Part shown: positions 1 to 8,386 of the stretch, in pieces
Layout of the letters: each line of letters opens with the position of its first letter
How positions within the stretch are numbered: position 1 is the stretch's first letter
DNA from: Myxococcales bacterium
Lineage (GTDB): Bacteria > Myxococcota_A > Polyangia > Polyangiales > Ga0077539
Direction: 5' to 3'
DNA: 64,000 bases
Assembly: GCA_016793325.1 (NCBI GenBank)
Contig: JAEUKI010000062.1
Coordinates: 310,001-374,000, forward strand
Translations under genes and position numbers: made by a program
Notes under the pieces: model-generated
Database searches by the model: none
Told to the model about the DNA's origin: nothing
What the model saw: only the letters and a program-made list of their open reading frames with translations

Positions 1-233
1 TCCGCGGTGACTGGATCAAGCCCGGCGCCGTGGTTCTCGACGTGGGAATCAATCGCAAGGCCGACGGTAAGCTCGCTGGCGACGTGGCCTTCGACGAAGC
101 GCGCGAGCGCGCCGGATGGATCACGCCTGTCCCTGGAGGCGTCGGCCCGATGACCATCGCGTGCCTTCTCGAGAACACGCTCCGCGCGGCGTGGGTGAGG
201 GCAGGGCTCGCGCACGCGGAGCTCCCGCTGTAG
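1..233 (+). CDS. folD: FolD C-terminal fragment (methylene-THF dehydrogenase/cyclohydrolase), cut by the window edge
   Basis: Last ~76 residues of the cytosolic bifunctional enzyme that interconverts 5,10-methylene-, methenyl- and 10-formyl-tetrahydrofolate. The frame is open to the left edge (first full codon at base 3), so start, active-site lysine and most of the protein lie outside. What is visible is diagnostic: VLDVGINR from the NADP-binding half and TPVPGGVGPMT, the conserved FolD signature near the C-terminus. The stop at 231-233 faces the parB stop with 18 bp between them; no convincing hairpin terminator is visible there. The family name is firm from the signature alone; nothing odd is seen in the part present. 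Confidence 0.93.
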   Translation, partial: RGDWIKPGAVVLDVGINRKADGKLAGDVAFDEARERAGWITPVPGGVGPMTIACLLENTLRAAWVRAGLAHAELPL

Positions 234-251
234 CCCTACACGCGAGGGTGC

Positions 252-1202
252 CTACGGGCCGAGGATCTTCTCGATGAAGCGATCGAGCTGGTCGAGCGAG
301 TCGTAGGCGATCTCGACGGTCCCGCTCTGCTTCGAGGGGTCTTCGCGGACCACGACGGGCATCCCGAGGGCGCCCGAGAGCTTGGCCTCGAGCTCGCGCA
401 CGTTGGGGCTCTTGGGAGCGCTCGGAGCCTTCGGCGCACCGGAGCTCTCGACGCTGTCGGTCGCCGCGGGCTTCGCGTCGACGCTCGCGTCCGAGCTCTT
501 GCCGGTGATCTTGCGAACGCGCGCCTCGATCTCGCGGACGCTGAGCTTCTTCTCGGCCGCTTCGTTGGCGAGCGCGACGAGCTTCGTCGGGTCCTCCGCG
601 AGGCCCAAGAGCACCTTCGCGTGACCCTCGCTCAAGGCGCCGGCGGCGACGCGCTCGCGGACCGCGTCCGGGAGCGTGAGGAGGCGCAGCGAGTTGGTGA
701 TCGAAACCCTGGATTTTCCCAGGCGTTGCGCGAGCGCTCCGTGGTCGTACTCGTGCTCGTCGATGAGGCGCTTGTACGCCTGCGCGGTCTCGATCGGGTC
801 GAGGTCCATGCGCTGCAGGTTCTCGACGAGCGCCCACTCGAACGCGGTCTCGGGCGCCACGTCCTTGATGACGACCGGAACTTCTTTCACGCCCGCGCGC
901 TGCGCCGCGCGCCAACGCCGCTCGCCCGCGATGATCTCGAGCTCGCTGCCTGCGCGACGCACGACGATCGGCTGAATGAGCCCCTGCGCTTTGATGCTCT
1001 CTGCGAGCTCGTCGAGCGCCGTGTCGTCGAAGTGCTTTCGCGGCTGATCCTTGTTGGGAACGAGCCGCGTCACAGCCACGCGCTGAAACTCCTGCTCGAC
1101 CTTCGCCGCGGCCTGCGCCGTGACCGCCGGGAGCAGCGCCTCGAGTCCCCTTCCGAGCGCGCGCCGTGGTTCGGGGCCCTTCTTGCTTTTGTCGTTGCCC
1201 AT
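252..1202 (-). CDS. parB: ParB chromosome-partition protein (CTP-dependent DNA clamp)
   Basis: 316-residue ParB, which loads at parS sites, spreads on DNA and works with ParA in chromosome segregation. Seen: N-terminal RRALGRGLEALL (about residues 13-24), the ParA-stimulating motif type; ParB/sulfiredoxin fold with the CTP-binding GERRWRA box (93-99); a helix-turn-helix with LAQRLGKSRVSITNSLRLL (about 170-190); a Ser/Pro/Ala-rich linker, then a C-terminal dimer domain. The frame stays open upstream to 1508, but the start at 1202 is chosen because it shares one base with the parA stop (TGATG), implying translational coupling, and gives normal family length. No parS-like palindrome was recognised by eye in this window. 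Confidence 0.95.
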   Translation of the reverse strand: MGNDKSKKGPEPRRALGRGLEALLPAVTAQAAAKVEQEFQRVAVTRLVPNKDQPRKHFDDTALDELAESIKAQGLIQPIVVRRAGSELEIIAGERRWRAAQRAGVKEVPVVIKDVAPETAFEWALVENLQRMDLDPIETAQAYKRLIDEHEYDHGALAQRLGKSRVSITNSLRLLTLPDAVRERVAAGALSEGHAKVLLGLAEDPTKLVALANEAAEKKLSVREIEARVRKITGKSSDASVDAKPAATDSVESSGAPKAPSAPKSPNVRELEAKLSGALGMPVVVREDPSKQSGTVEIAYDSLDQLDRFIEKILGP

Positions 1203-1954
1203 CAGTTGCCGAGCAGTTCTTTGGCGAGCTCGAGGTAGCCCTGCGCGCCGCTCGACCGAGCGTCGTACAAGATCACTGGCTGCCCGAAGGAGGGCGCCTC
1301 GCTGAGCCGCACGTTGCGGGGGATGATCGCGTCGAACACCCGAAAGTGCTTTCGCACCTCGTCGGCGACTTCGCGCGAGAGATTGTTGCGCCCGTCGTAC
1401 ATCGTGAGCACCACGCCCTCGACCTTGAGCTTGGGGTTTCGCGCGGCCTTGATGCGCGCGATCGTCTCGGTGAGCTGGCCCAACCCCTCGAGCGCGAAGT
1501 ACTCGCACTGCATCGGGACGATCACCGCGTCCGCCGCGCAGAGCGCGTTGATCGTCAAGAGCCCGAGCGACGGCGGGCAGTCGATGAACACGAAATCAAA
1601 CTTGCGGCGCACGCGCTCGAGCGCGGTCTTCAAGATCAAGTCTCGGTCTTCGCGGTCGATGAGCTCGTACTCGGCTGCCACCAAGTCGCGCGACGTGGGC
1701 GCGATCTTCAGCGTCGCGATCGCCGTGTCCTTCACCACGTCCGCGAGGTTGGCTCGGCCGATCAGCACGTCGTAGGTGCCTTGCTTCACCGTGCGCGGCG
1801 AGACGCCGACGCCCGAGGACGCGTTGCCCTGCGGGTCCATGTCGATGAGGAGCGTGCGCTTCTCCGCGGCCGCGAGGCTCGCAGCAGCGTTGACGCTGGT
1901 CGTGGTCTTTCCCACGCCGCCTTTCTGATTCACCACTGCGAAGACACGTCCCAT
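1202..1954 (-). CDS. parA: ParA partition ATPase (Walker-type, Soj family)
   Basis: 250-residue cytosolic ATPase that binds DNA non-specifically as an ATP dimer and is stimulated by ParB to move parS complexes. Seen: deviant Walker A KGGVGKTTTS at residues 11-20 with the signature lysine, the VFIDCPPSLGLLT Walker B region, and the family ending around LSEAPSFGQPVILYD. Length is normal for chromosomal ParA. It is the first gene of the parA-parB pair, overlapping parB by one base. The 472 bp upstream contain no other evident gene apart from the divergent small acidic protein. I see no strong Shine-Dalgarno before the ATG at 1954. Confidence 0.96.
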   Translation of the reverse strand: MGRVFAVVNQKGGVGKTTTSVNAAASLAAAEKRTLLIDMDPQGNASSGVGVSPRTVKQGTYDVLIGRANLADVVKDTAIATLKIAPTSRDLVAAEYELIDREDRDLILKTALERVRRKFDFVFIDCPPSLGLLTINALCAADAVIVPMQCEYFALEGLGQLTETIARIKAARNPKLKVEGVVLTMYDGRNNLSREVADEVRKHFRVFDAIIPRNVRLSEAPSFGQPVILYDARSSGAQGYLELAKELLGN

Positions 1955-2426
1955 TGCGAGCGAAAGGGGTCTCTACATCGTTCGTTCGGTGGCTGCAACG
2001 CGCGCCCTCGTCGCGCCGTCGCAGAGCCGCAACCGACGCGCGGATCGCGTGCACAAACGCAGTCCGCGCGCCTTCACCGAGATCGCGAAGTCGACGAAAC
2101 ACCGCGGAGCGCGGGCAAATCGAAGCGCCTTTGTTGCCGGGCAGCGCCGTTCGGATAGGGTCAGGGGCAGATGTAGGTGTGAGTGGGCCAGACGCTGAAT
2201 CACGCGGCCCCGATGCGCTCGACGCATCGTGATCGCGTGGACAGGGTACGTCCTACCCGAACCTACGAGCTAGCGCACGCCGACGCACGACTCGCTCGTG
2301 ACGATCGCGCGATGCAACGCGGAGGGCGAAAGCACCGGACTCGCTCTGTCCGAGCGCGCTCGGCCCTCGTGTGCGCAGCCCACGTCCTTCGAGCCGCAAC
2401 AACGTCAGAGCAGGAGCCAGAGTTCG
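1955..2426. other. 472-bp intergenic region between parA and the small acidic gene
   Basis: Divergent upstream region for parA (minus) and the small acidic protein (plus). Open frames crossing it have low-complexity, Arg-rich translations typical of antisense shadows in GC-rich DNA. No parS-like palindrome, tRNA or clear promoter hexamers were recognised. A purine-rich CAGGAG at 2411-2416 is the ribosome binding site of the downstream gene. Confidence 0.5.
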
Positions 2427-2588
2427 ATGAAGACCTACCGTTCGTTCGAAGAGTTCAGCCGCGAGGAGATCCGTCCCACCACGCGCATCGGCTTTTCGCT
2501 GGACGAGCTCGACATCGACAACGGCTACTGCGAGGAGCTCACGTTCTCCGACGCCGAGGCCGAGTGGGACGACGAAGACGAGGAGTGA
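2427..2588 (+). CDS. Small acidic conserved-looking protein, 53 residues
   Basis: Function not recognised. The start at ATG 2427 is chosen over a longer frame beginning at 2298 because CAGGAG at 2411-2416 sits 10 bases upstream, and because the 43 residues encoded before it look like noise. The protein starts MKTYRSFEEF, has an amphipathic middle (RIGFSLDELDIDN) and ends in a strongly acidic tail (EAEWDDEDEE). It has no signal peptide, membrane helix or cysteine pair, so it is probably cytosolic. It could be a small regulator or protein-protein adaptor; this is speculation. The large inverted repeat begins about 78 bp past its stop. Confidence 0.7.
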   Translation: MKTYRSFEEFSREEIRPTTRIGFSLDELDIDNGYCEELTFSDAEAEWDDEDEE

Positions 2589-2665
2589 GCCACGCCACGC
2601 GAGGCCCCGCGGGCTGCGAGCGTCGAACGAGCTGGAAATATGCTGGCGAAACTCCAGCGCTCTCA

Positions 2666-2900
2666 GCGCGGCAGCAAGCGGCCGCGCACTGTGCTCCGCA
2701 GGCGTTCTCGCTCGCGCTCGAACTTAGGAACGTGAGCGGTCGCGCGAGCGTGCTGCGGATCACCTGCAAATGTGCAGCTAGAATTCGAACGACTCTTCGC
2801 TCGAAGTTCGAGCGCGAGCGAGAACGCCTGCCGAGATAGCTCGCGTGACAGTGCCCCGCGATGTCTTCGAGGCACAGTGCGCGGCTGCTTGCTGCCGCGC
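2666..2900. repeat. Nested inverted repeat, 235 bp, two pairs of long arms
   Basis: Inner arms 2698-2725 and 2804-2831 are a perfect 28-bp inverted repeat. Outer arms 2666-2694 and 2872-2900 are 29 bp with a single mismatch. On the left the inner and outer arms are 3 bases apart; on the right they are separated by 40 bases (2832-2871), so the right side looks like the left copy inverted plus an insertion. The inner loop is 78 bases. No open reading frame across it resembles a protein. It lies between convergent genes (small acidic protein and the CBM9-like lipoprotein). It could be a terminator-like structure, a non-autonomous mobile repeat or a REP-type element; which one cannot be decided from one copy. 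Confidence 0.85.
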
Positions 2901-2951
2901 CCCGCTTGGCCGCTCGCTGCCGCGCCCTCGCTTGCTGCCGCGCCCTCGCTG
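2891..2951. repeat. Short direct repeats, about 18 bp, three copies
   Basis: Near-identical units starting GCTGCCGCGCC at 2891-2908, 2916-2933 and 2934-2951; the last two are adjacent and differ only at the final base. They abut the right end of the inverted repeat and the 3' end of the CBM9-like gene. They look like local slippage or recombination scars; no function can be assigned. Confidence 0.7.
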
Positions 2952-2975
2952 CGCTTGCCCCTCCCGTTCGCCTCG

Positions 2976-4523
2976 CTATTGCGGCGGCCGATTGAGCATC
3001 TGCTGACGCATCTGTCGCAGCACTGCGGGCGTGATCGTCGACGGATCGACGGCCATCACCGTCGGCGTGCGTCGATCTGGTGTCGGGGGCGCATTGGGCT
3101 GCGCCGGTGGCTGCGCGGGCGTCGGTTGCGCGGTCGGCTGCGTGGGTTGCGCTGGCGCCGCGGGTTGCAGCTGCGGAAGCGTCGGAGCCACGAGCGGCAT
3201 GACCGTCGGCGCTGGCGCGGTCGCGACGAACGTCACGCGGCCGAAGCGCGCGGTCGTGTGGAAGCTCCCCGCGAGCGGAGCGCTCCACCCAGCGGCGCGC
3301 TGTCCGCCCTCCTTCGGCTTGTCCATCACGAAGAAGTTCATCCGCCACACGTCGCCGACTTGCGGAGGCGTGTGCGCCGCGCCCGCGTTGATGTCGGCCC
3401 ACGGAATCGCGGCTTCGACCGTGTAGCTCGTGTCTTGATCCGAGGGATTGCCAAGGGTTCCGACGCGGGTGACGGCGACGCGGAGGTTCGGGTTCCACGC
3501 GAGGCGACCGAAGTTGTCGCCGCTCGGCGGCTGTGGCTGCTGCGAGTCGAACGTGTGTCCGCCCGGAGAGATCTGGAGCTCGTAGTAGTCGCGGCCGTCA
3601 CCGTTGGGGTCGATCAACACTTCGGTCGTGTCGTTCTCCCAATAGTGCGCGTCGCGCGTCGTGCCGGTCTCGACGAGGTTGTCGTCCTGCACTTCCCAGC
3701 CGAGATACAGAAACTGATCGTCCCACAGCACGCGCACCGACGCGTGCGCCTCGCCCGCGCCTGCGGGCTGGCCCGTCATCGTGTTCACGAGCGGCCCCGT
3801 CGACGCGGCGGTGCGCCACGCGACATCATCGAGCCGCCCGTCGATGTTCGGCGGAACCCCAGCGCGCGGCGCCGATAAATTCGCCGGCTGCTGAGCGCTC
3901 GGCGCGGCCGGAGCGGTCGGTGCAGCGGGAGGCGCCGCAGGAGCGGTCACGCCCGTCTGCAGCTCGAACGCGCGAACGCGTCCCTCGTTCATCGTGTGGC
4001 CCGTCGAGCGGATCGCCATGCGCTCGTCGCCCTTCCACAGGCCGATGTGCACGCGAACGACCGGCGAATCCCAGCTCGACGGCAGCTCGAACGTCTGCGT
4101 GTCCGTGATGAACTCGCCGCGGCGCCAGCGCTCGGGCTGATACAGCCGACGCACGTCGCCGTCGCCGTCGTGGTTCTCTCGCGGACGATTCGCGTCGTCG
4201 AGGTGCGTGAACAGCTTCCAGCCGTCACCCACGGTCGCGTCCACGCGCCAGTACCACTTGATCGTGAGCGAAGTCCCCGGGCGCACCGTCGGGCTGTCGG
4301 GCGTGATGTCGTAGCCGAGCAGCGTGACCTTGTCGCCGAAGTTCACGTTGAGCCGGTGCTGCGGATTGGGCGCGGTGCTCGAGGCCACTCGGCCGCGCAC
4401 CGCGTCGATCTCGCGCGACGACGGACCGCTGTTCTGCCCCGAGCGCCGCGGCTGCTCGACGCACGCAGCGCTCGCGCCCGTGATCAGAAGCCCGCACACC
4501 ATCCATCGAGCCAGGTTCTTCAT
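2976..4523 (-). CDS. Lipoprotein with CBM9-like (DOMON-type) sugar-binding domain
   Basis: 515-residue predicted lipoprotein. N-terminus MKNLARWMVCGLLITGASAAC has a short basic start, hydrophobic core and lipobox cysteine. An N-terminal beta-rich region (about residues 50-170) is followed by a Pro/Ala linker, then a module (about 210-400) resembling family 9 carbohydrate-binding domains, with the usual NTTEVLIDPNGDG and AAIPWADI segments. The tail is Pro/Gln/Ala-rich. Start: ATG 4523 is preferred over ATG 4532 because GGGAGAG (4533-4539) directly touches the first but lies 9 bases from the second. It probably acts on the envelope surface, binding glycan or haem-like ligands. A second protein of this type lies at 14133. 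The substrate is not known. Confidence 0.75.
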   Translation of the reverse strand: MKNLARWMVCGLLITGASAACVEQPRRSGQNSGPSSREIDAVRGRVASSTAPNPQHRLNVNFGDKVTLLGYDITPDSPTVRPGTSLTIKWYWRVDATVGDGWKLFTHLDDANRPRENHDGDGDVRRLYQPERWRRGEFITDTQTFELPSSWDSPVVRVHIGLWKGDERMAIRSTGHTMNEGRVRAFELQTGVTAPAAPPAAPTAPAAPSAQQPANLSAPRAGVPPNIDGRLDDVAWRTAASTGPLVNTMTGQPAGAGEAHASVRVLWDDQFLYLGWEVQDDNLVETGTTRDAHYWENDTTEVLIDPNGDGRDYYELQISPGGHTFDSQQPQPPSGDNFGRLAWNPNLRVAVTRVGTLGNPSDQDTSYTVEAAIPWADINAGAAHTPPQVGDVWRMNFFVMDKPKEGGQRAAGWSAPLAGSFHTTARFGRVTFVATAPAPTVMPLVAPTLPQLQPAAPAQPTQPTAQPTPAQPPAQPNAPPTPDRRTPTVMAVDPSTITPAVLRQMRQQMLNRPPQ

Positions 4524-4682
4524 CGACGTCATCTCTCCCGTAGGTGTCTATTCGTCTCAGTTGCTCCGCCGCCGTGTCTCTCGGCGACGGTGAAGTGCTT
4601 CGGTGTCATCGTTCGCAGGATCGTCCGGCTTGGACGCGGTCACTTGATTGTGTGTGACCATGCGTCGCGCCGGAGCTCCCGC

Positions 4683-6371
4683 TCACTTGCGACGCGCCTT
4701 CTTGCGAGCGTCTCGCTCGGCCTTGCGCGCCTTGTTCTTCTTGTCCTTGTCGTCGACCTTCTTGCGAGGCCCGCTGGCGTTCGCGCCGCCGCCGAGCATC
4801 GCTTCGAGCGCCGCGGGGTCTGGCATTCCACCAGCGCCGAGCCCAGGAAATCCAGGCATCCCGCCCATCCCCGGCATCCCTGGAAGGCCCGGCATCCCGC
4901 CCTTTCCTGCGACGCCGGCCTCGACCATCTCTTTCGCGAGGTTTTGCAGCGCAGCGTCGCCGCCCTCCGCGTTGAGCATCTTCTTGAGCTGCCGCGCCAT
5001 CGCGAGCTGCTTGGCGCCCGGCAACTTCGACAGCAGACCGACCTGCTTACCGATGTTGCCCATGAAGCCCTTCATGAAGTTGAACTTCTCGACGAGCTCT
5101 TTCACTTGCTCGACCGTCGTGGACGAGCCCTTCGCGACGCGCTCGAAGCGGCCCGGCTGCTCGAAGAGCGCGCTGTTGTTTCGCTCGGCCTTGGTCATGG
5201 ACTTCACCATGGCCTCGATGCGGTCGAACTCGCGCTCGTCGACGTTCATCCCCTGCGACATCGCTTCGCTGGCGAAGGGGATCTTGTCGAGCAGGTCCTT
5301 CAGCGGACCCATCTTTCGAATCGTGCCGATCTGCTGCAGAAAGTCGTCGAACGTGAACTGATCGCGCAGCATGCGCATCGCGTTCTCGGACGCTTCCTTC
5401 TCGTCGACGACGTTCTTGAAGTCGTTGTAGAGCCCCATGACGTCGCCGAACCCGAGGATGCGTGACGCCATCCCGTCGGCGCGAAAGGGCTCGAGGCGAT
5501 CCATGTGCTCGCCCGTTCCCACGAACTTGATCGGAACGCCCGTGACCTCGCGAATCGACAGCGCGCCGCCTCCGCGCGCGTCGCCGTCGAGCATCGTCAT
5601 CACCGCGCCCGTGAGCCCCAGTCGCTCGTGAAACGCCTGCGCGGTTTGCAGCGTGTTTTGTCCGGCGGCCGCGTTGCACACGAGCAGGATGTTCTGCGGC
5701 GCGCACTCGCGCTTGATGTCCGCGAGCTCTTGCATGAGCTTCTCGTCCACCGCGAGTCGACCCGCCGTGTCGAAGATCACGACGTCGCGCTTCTGCACCT
5801 TCGCGACCGCGAGCCCTTGCTTGCACACCTCGACCGGCGAGAGGTCCATCCGCGCAGGCCGCAGCACGGGAACATCCACCTTCTTGCCGAGGATCTCGAG
5901 CTGCTCGACCGCCGCCGGCCGCTGCAAGTCCGCCGCGACGAGCAGCACCTTCTTGCCTTCGCGCGAGTACATCCGCGCGAGCTTGGCCGAGGTCGTCGTC
6001 TTACCCTGGCCCTGCAGACCGACCATCATGATGATCGTCGGCTGGCCCTTGGGCGCGAGGTTGATGTCCTGTCCGGCCTCGTCGGACATCAGGCGAACCA
6101 TCTCGTCCGAGCAGATCTTGATGAAGTGATCCGCGGCCGTGATGCTGACCTTCTTCTCGCCGTGCGCGGCGCGAAGTGCGACGGTTTGCCCGAGCGCCTG
6201 CTCCTTTACGCGCGCCAAGAAGCGCTTTGCGACCCCGAGCTCGACATCGGCCTCGAGCAAGGACCGGCGCACGTCTTGGAGCGCGCCCTGAATGTTGTCT
6301 TCCGACAGCTCCGCGATACCCGTGAGCTTCTCTCGGGCGGCACGAAACCCTTTGGCGAGCGCGTCGAACAT
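4683..6371 (-). CDS. ffh: Ffh / SRP54, signal recognition particle GTPase, with altered motifs
   Basis: 562 residues (usual about 450). With 4.5S RNA and FtsY it would deliver nascent membrane proteins to the translocon. Seen: N-domain; P-loop GLQGQGKTTT (118-127); DTAGR (201-205); then departures from consensus: NAAAGQN (233-239) where DAMTGQD is usual, and TMLD (259-262) where the guanine-specificity motif is TKLD, so the lysine is methionine. The methionine-rich M domain follows from about 330, but the RNA-binding stretch usually reading SRRxRIAxGSG is GRFERVAKGSS. The tail holds Gly-Met-Pro repeats (about 490-530) and a lysine-rich end. Overall identity as Ffh is clear; the substitutions are real in the DNA (codon ATG at 5592-5594). 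The upstream gene diverges. Confidence 0.95.
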   Translation of the reverse strand: MFDALAKGFRAAREKLTGIAELSEDNIQGALQDVRRSLLEADVELGVAKRFLARVKEQALGQTVALRAAHGEKKVSITAADHFIKICSDEMVRLMSDEAGQDINLAPKGQPTIIMMVGLQGQGKTTTSAKLARMYSREGKKVLLVAADLQRPAAVEQLEILGKKVDVPVLRPARMDLSPVEVCKQGLAVAKVQKRDVVIFDTAGRLAVDEKLMQELADIKRECAPQNILLVCNAAAGQNTLQTAQAFHERLGLTGAVMTMLDGDARGGGALSIREVTGVPIKFVGTGEHMDRLEPFRADGMASRILGFGDVMGLYNDFKNVVDEKEASENAMRMLRDQFTFDDFLQQIGTIRKMGPLKDLLDKIPFASEAMSQGMNVDEREFDRIEAMVKSMTKAERNNSALFEQPGRFERVAKGSSTTVEQVKELVEKFNFMKGFMGNIGKQVGLLSKLPGAKQLAMARQLKKMLNAEGGDAALQNLAKEMVEAGVAGKGGMPGLPGMPGMGGMPGFPGLGAGGMPDPAALEAMLGGGANASGPRKKVDDKDKKNKARKAERDARKKARRK

Positions 6372-6511
6372 CTAGGAATTTCCGCGGTGCGGGGTAGCAC
6401 GCGAGGGCCCACCCGTTCAAGGGAGGCCGGCGGTCCGATCGCGGCTCGTGTGGGAGTTCTCGCCGCGAATTCGACGGACTGCGGCCCGATTGGTCACGCT
6501 CTCGCCCGCCA

Positions 6512-7741
6512 ATGCCACTCGCAGACGAGCCCGAGTCCCCCTCCCGAACGATCCTCGACGCGCTCGCGCCGGACACCTTTCCCTTCGCCGGACGACTGAA
6601 AGGCGAGGTGATCTCGGTCAAGAAGCTCCTCGCGAAGCTCGAGACCGCCGTTCGCGACGGGGACCCATCGAGCATCCCCGCGACGGTCGACGACATCCTG
6701 ACCTGGTACAAGCGCGGCCCCGTCGAGACGATGAAGGCGCTCGCCGATCGCCTCGACGACGCTGCGTCCATCGACGATCGCTTGCAAGAGCACGCAGGCG
6801 TCGCCCTTGCGCGCGCGGGCTCGGTCCTGTGGGGCCAGAAGCTCAACGACGAAGCGAGCGTGTACTACCGCCGCGCCGAAGCTCGCCTCGGGCCGCTCAC
6901 CTCTGCGCGCGCGTTGCAGTGTTGGTCCGAAGCGGCCTCGTCGCTCGCGAGCCTGCTCCGCGCCGAGTCGCTCGACGACGCCGCGCTGCGGTTCGAAGCG
7001 CTCTTTCGCAAGACCAACGAACATCCCATCAGCAGCTCCACCCGCTACTGGACCCTCTTCGCCGCGCGCCGCGTCGCCACCTCGTTGTGCAACTCCGATC
7101 GCCCCGCGGACGCGCTCTCGATCACGAGTCGAACGCTCACGCTCTCGCTCGATGGCTACGTGCTCGACGCGTACTGGTACGAGCACTGGATCCAAGTTCA
7201 CTGCAACCACGTGCTCGCGCTGCGGCTGCTCGAACGCTACCGAGAGGCGATCGCAGCGGCGGAGAAGACGCTGGCGTTCGATCGCTTCGCGACAAGCGAC
7301 GACGCGGCCGTGGGGATCTGCTGGGTCTACGCCGAAGCCGTGTTCATCGCGGTCGACAAGCTGAGCGACCCGGCGACGGCGATGCCGTTCTTCGCCGCGC
7401 TTCGAGAGAAGGCGACGCACCCCAAGGCCGCGAAGCTCGTGCGCGACGTGTCCTACGGCGTCGCGATGGAGGCCAAAGCGCTGCTGCTCCTCGGGCGAAG
7501 CGACGACGCGTTGAAATCGTGTGTCGACGCGATCGAGTTCGCGGGGCGGTGCGCTCCGCCGGAGTCGGGGTTTCCTTCGTGGGCGTCCGCGCTCGCGACG
7601 CGGGGAAATGCGCTCGACGCGCAGGGCGACCGAGCGGGCGCCGAGGCGGCATGGCGCGAAGCGATCGAGCGCTTCGGCGCGAGCGACGACAGCAACGTGC
7701 GGGACGAAGTGGCGAAATCGAGGGCGTCGCTGGCGCGGTGA
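6512..7741 (+). CDS. TPR-like helical repeat protein, 409 residues
   Basis: Cytosolic protein without signal peptide or membrane helix. It is nearly all alpha-helical, with repeating pairs of helices of TPR character, for example a segment around ALLLLGRSDDALKSC (about residues 325-340) and a closing unit with ALATRGNALDAQGDRAGAEAAWREA (about 365-390). Such proteins scaffold protein complexes. It starts 140 bp from the divergent ffh start. Neither a catalytic domain nor a partner is evident. A short gap of about 100 bp separates it from the lipoprotein downstream, which may or may not be cotranscribed. Confidence 0.7.
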   Translation: MPLADEPESPSRTILDALAPDTFPFAGRLKGEVISVKKLLAKLETAVRDGDPSSIPATVDDILTWYKRGPVETMKALADRLDDAASIDDRLQEHAGVALARAGSVLWGQKLNDEASVYYRRAEARLGPLTSARALQCWSEAASSLASLLRAESLDDAALRFEALFRKTNEHPISSSTRYWTLFAARRVATSLCNSDRPADALSITSRTLTLSLDGYVLDAYWYEHWIQVHCNHVLALRLLERYREAIAAAEKTLAFDRFATSDDAAVGICWVYAEAVFIAVDKLSDPATAMPFFAALREKATHPKAAKLVRDVSYGVAMEAKALLLLGRSDDALKSCVDAIEFAGRCAPPESGFPSWASALATRGNALDAQGDRAGAEAAWREAIERFGASDDSNVRDEVAKSRASLAR

Positions 7742-7842
7742 GCGGGAAGGGGGGCAAGACTGTCGAGCTCCGCTGGCGCGATTCGACGCTGGTGCTATCG
7801 AGGACACTTCTCTTGTCGCGTGAAAATCAAAGGGGACCGGCT

Positions 7843-8277
7843 TTGAACCTCGGATCGTTGCTTCTCGTTACCGCGGTCTCGCTCGTCGGCTGCGCGCCGA
7901 GCCCCGGCGCAGACGCGGCCACCGATCGCACTGCGCCCTCGAGCCCGGATGCTGTCGTCGGAAGAGGCAGCGCTTGCCTTCACTTCGACGTCGTCGACGA
8001 TGTGTCTGCGAGCGTGATCACCAACGCGCGCATCACGGTGAATGCAGAGATCGGAAGAGAGGTCGCCACATTTTCCGGCGGAGACTACGCGACGATGTCC
8101 GGCTGCACCGGCATGTTCGTCGTGACCGTGGAGGCCCCGGGCTACGAACGATACGAGTGGACCTACCGCGCGTTCAGGGATCGAGACTTCGCCACGAACC
8201 AAGAGTTTCAGCGGATCGAGATTCGCCTGCGCCCCCTAAGCGATGGAGGACCGAGCGACGCTGCGGGCCGTGGTTGA
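7843..8277 (+). CDS. Small lipoprotein with carboxypeptidase-regulatory-like beta fold
   Basis: 144 residues. TTG 7843 is taken as start: AGGGGA at 7831-7836 lies 6 bases upstream and the product begins with a classic signal peptide, MNLGSLLLVTAVSLVGC, whose lipobox LVGC predicts lipidation at Cys17. The mature part has two further cysteines and a beta-strand pattern ending in an EAPGYERYEWTY segment, like carboxypeptidase-regulatory or PEGA-type surface modules. Such modules are common in myxobacterial lipoproteins; the ligand is unknown. The frame is open far upstream in frame with antisense-like sequence, which is why the longer version is rejected. Confidence 0.7.
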   Translation: MNLGSLLLVTAVSLVGCAPSPGADAATDRTAPSSPDAVVGRGSACLHFDVVDDVSASVITNARITVNAEIGREVATFSGGDYATMSGCTGMFVVTVEAPGYERYEWTYRAFRDRDFATNQEFQRIEIRLRPLSDGGPSDAAGRG

Positions 8278-8386
8278 GCCCAACGTTCAGCGCGGACGCG
8301 ACGCATTGCGCGCGTCGATCGCCCGATCCGTCGCGGTCGCGTTGGTGCTCCGCCGCGACTCGTGCTTCGACACAATCGATCCCCCG

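Noticed and set aside
621..2158. Long plus-strand frames opposite parA and parB
   Set aside because: Arg-rich, low-complexity antisense frames in GC-rich DNA; the minus-strand genes have clear ParA/ParB motifs.
1955..2426. parS or oriC near parA
   Set aside because: No parS-like palindrome or DnaA-box cluster was recognised by eye; a systematic search is needed.
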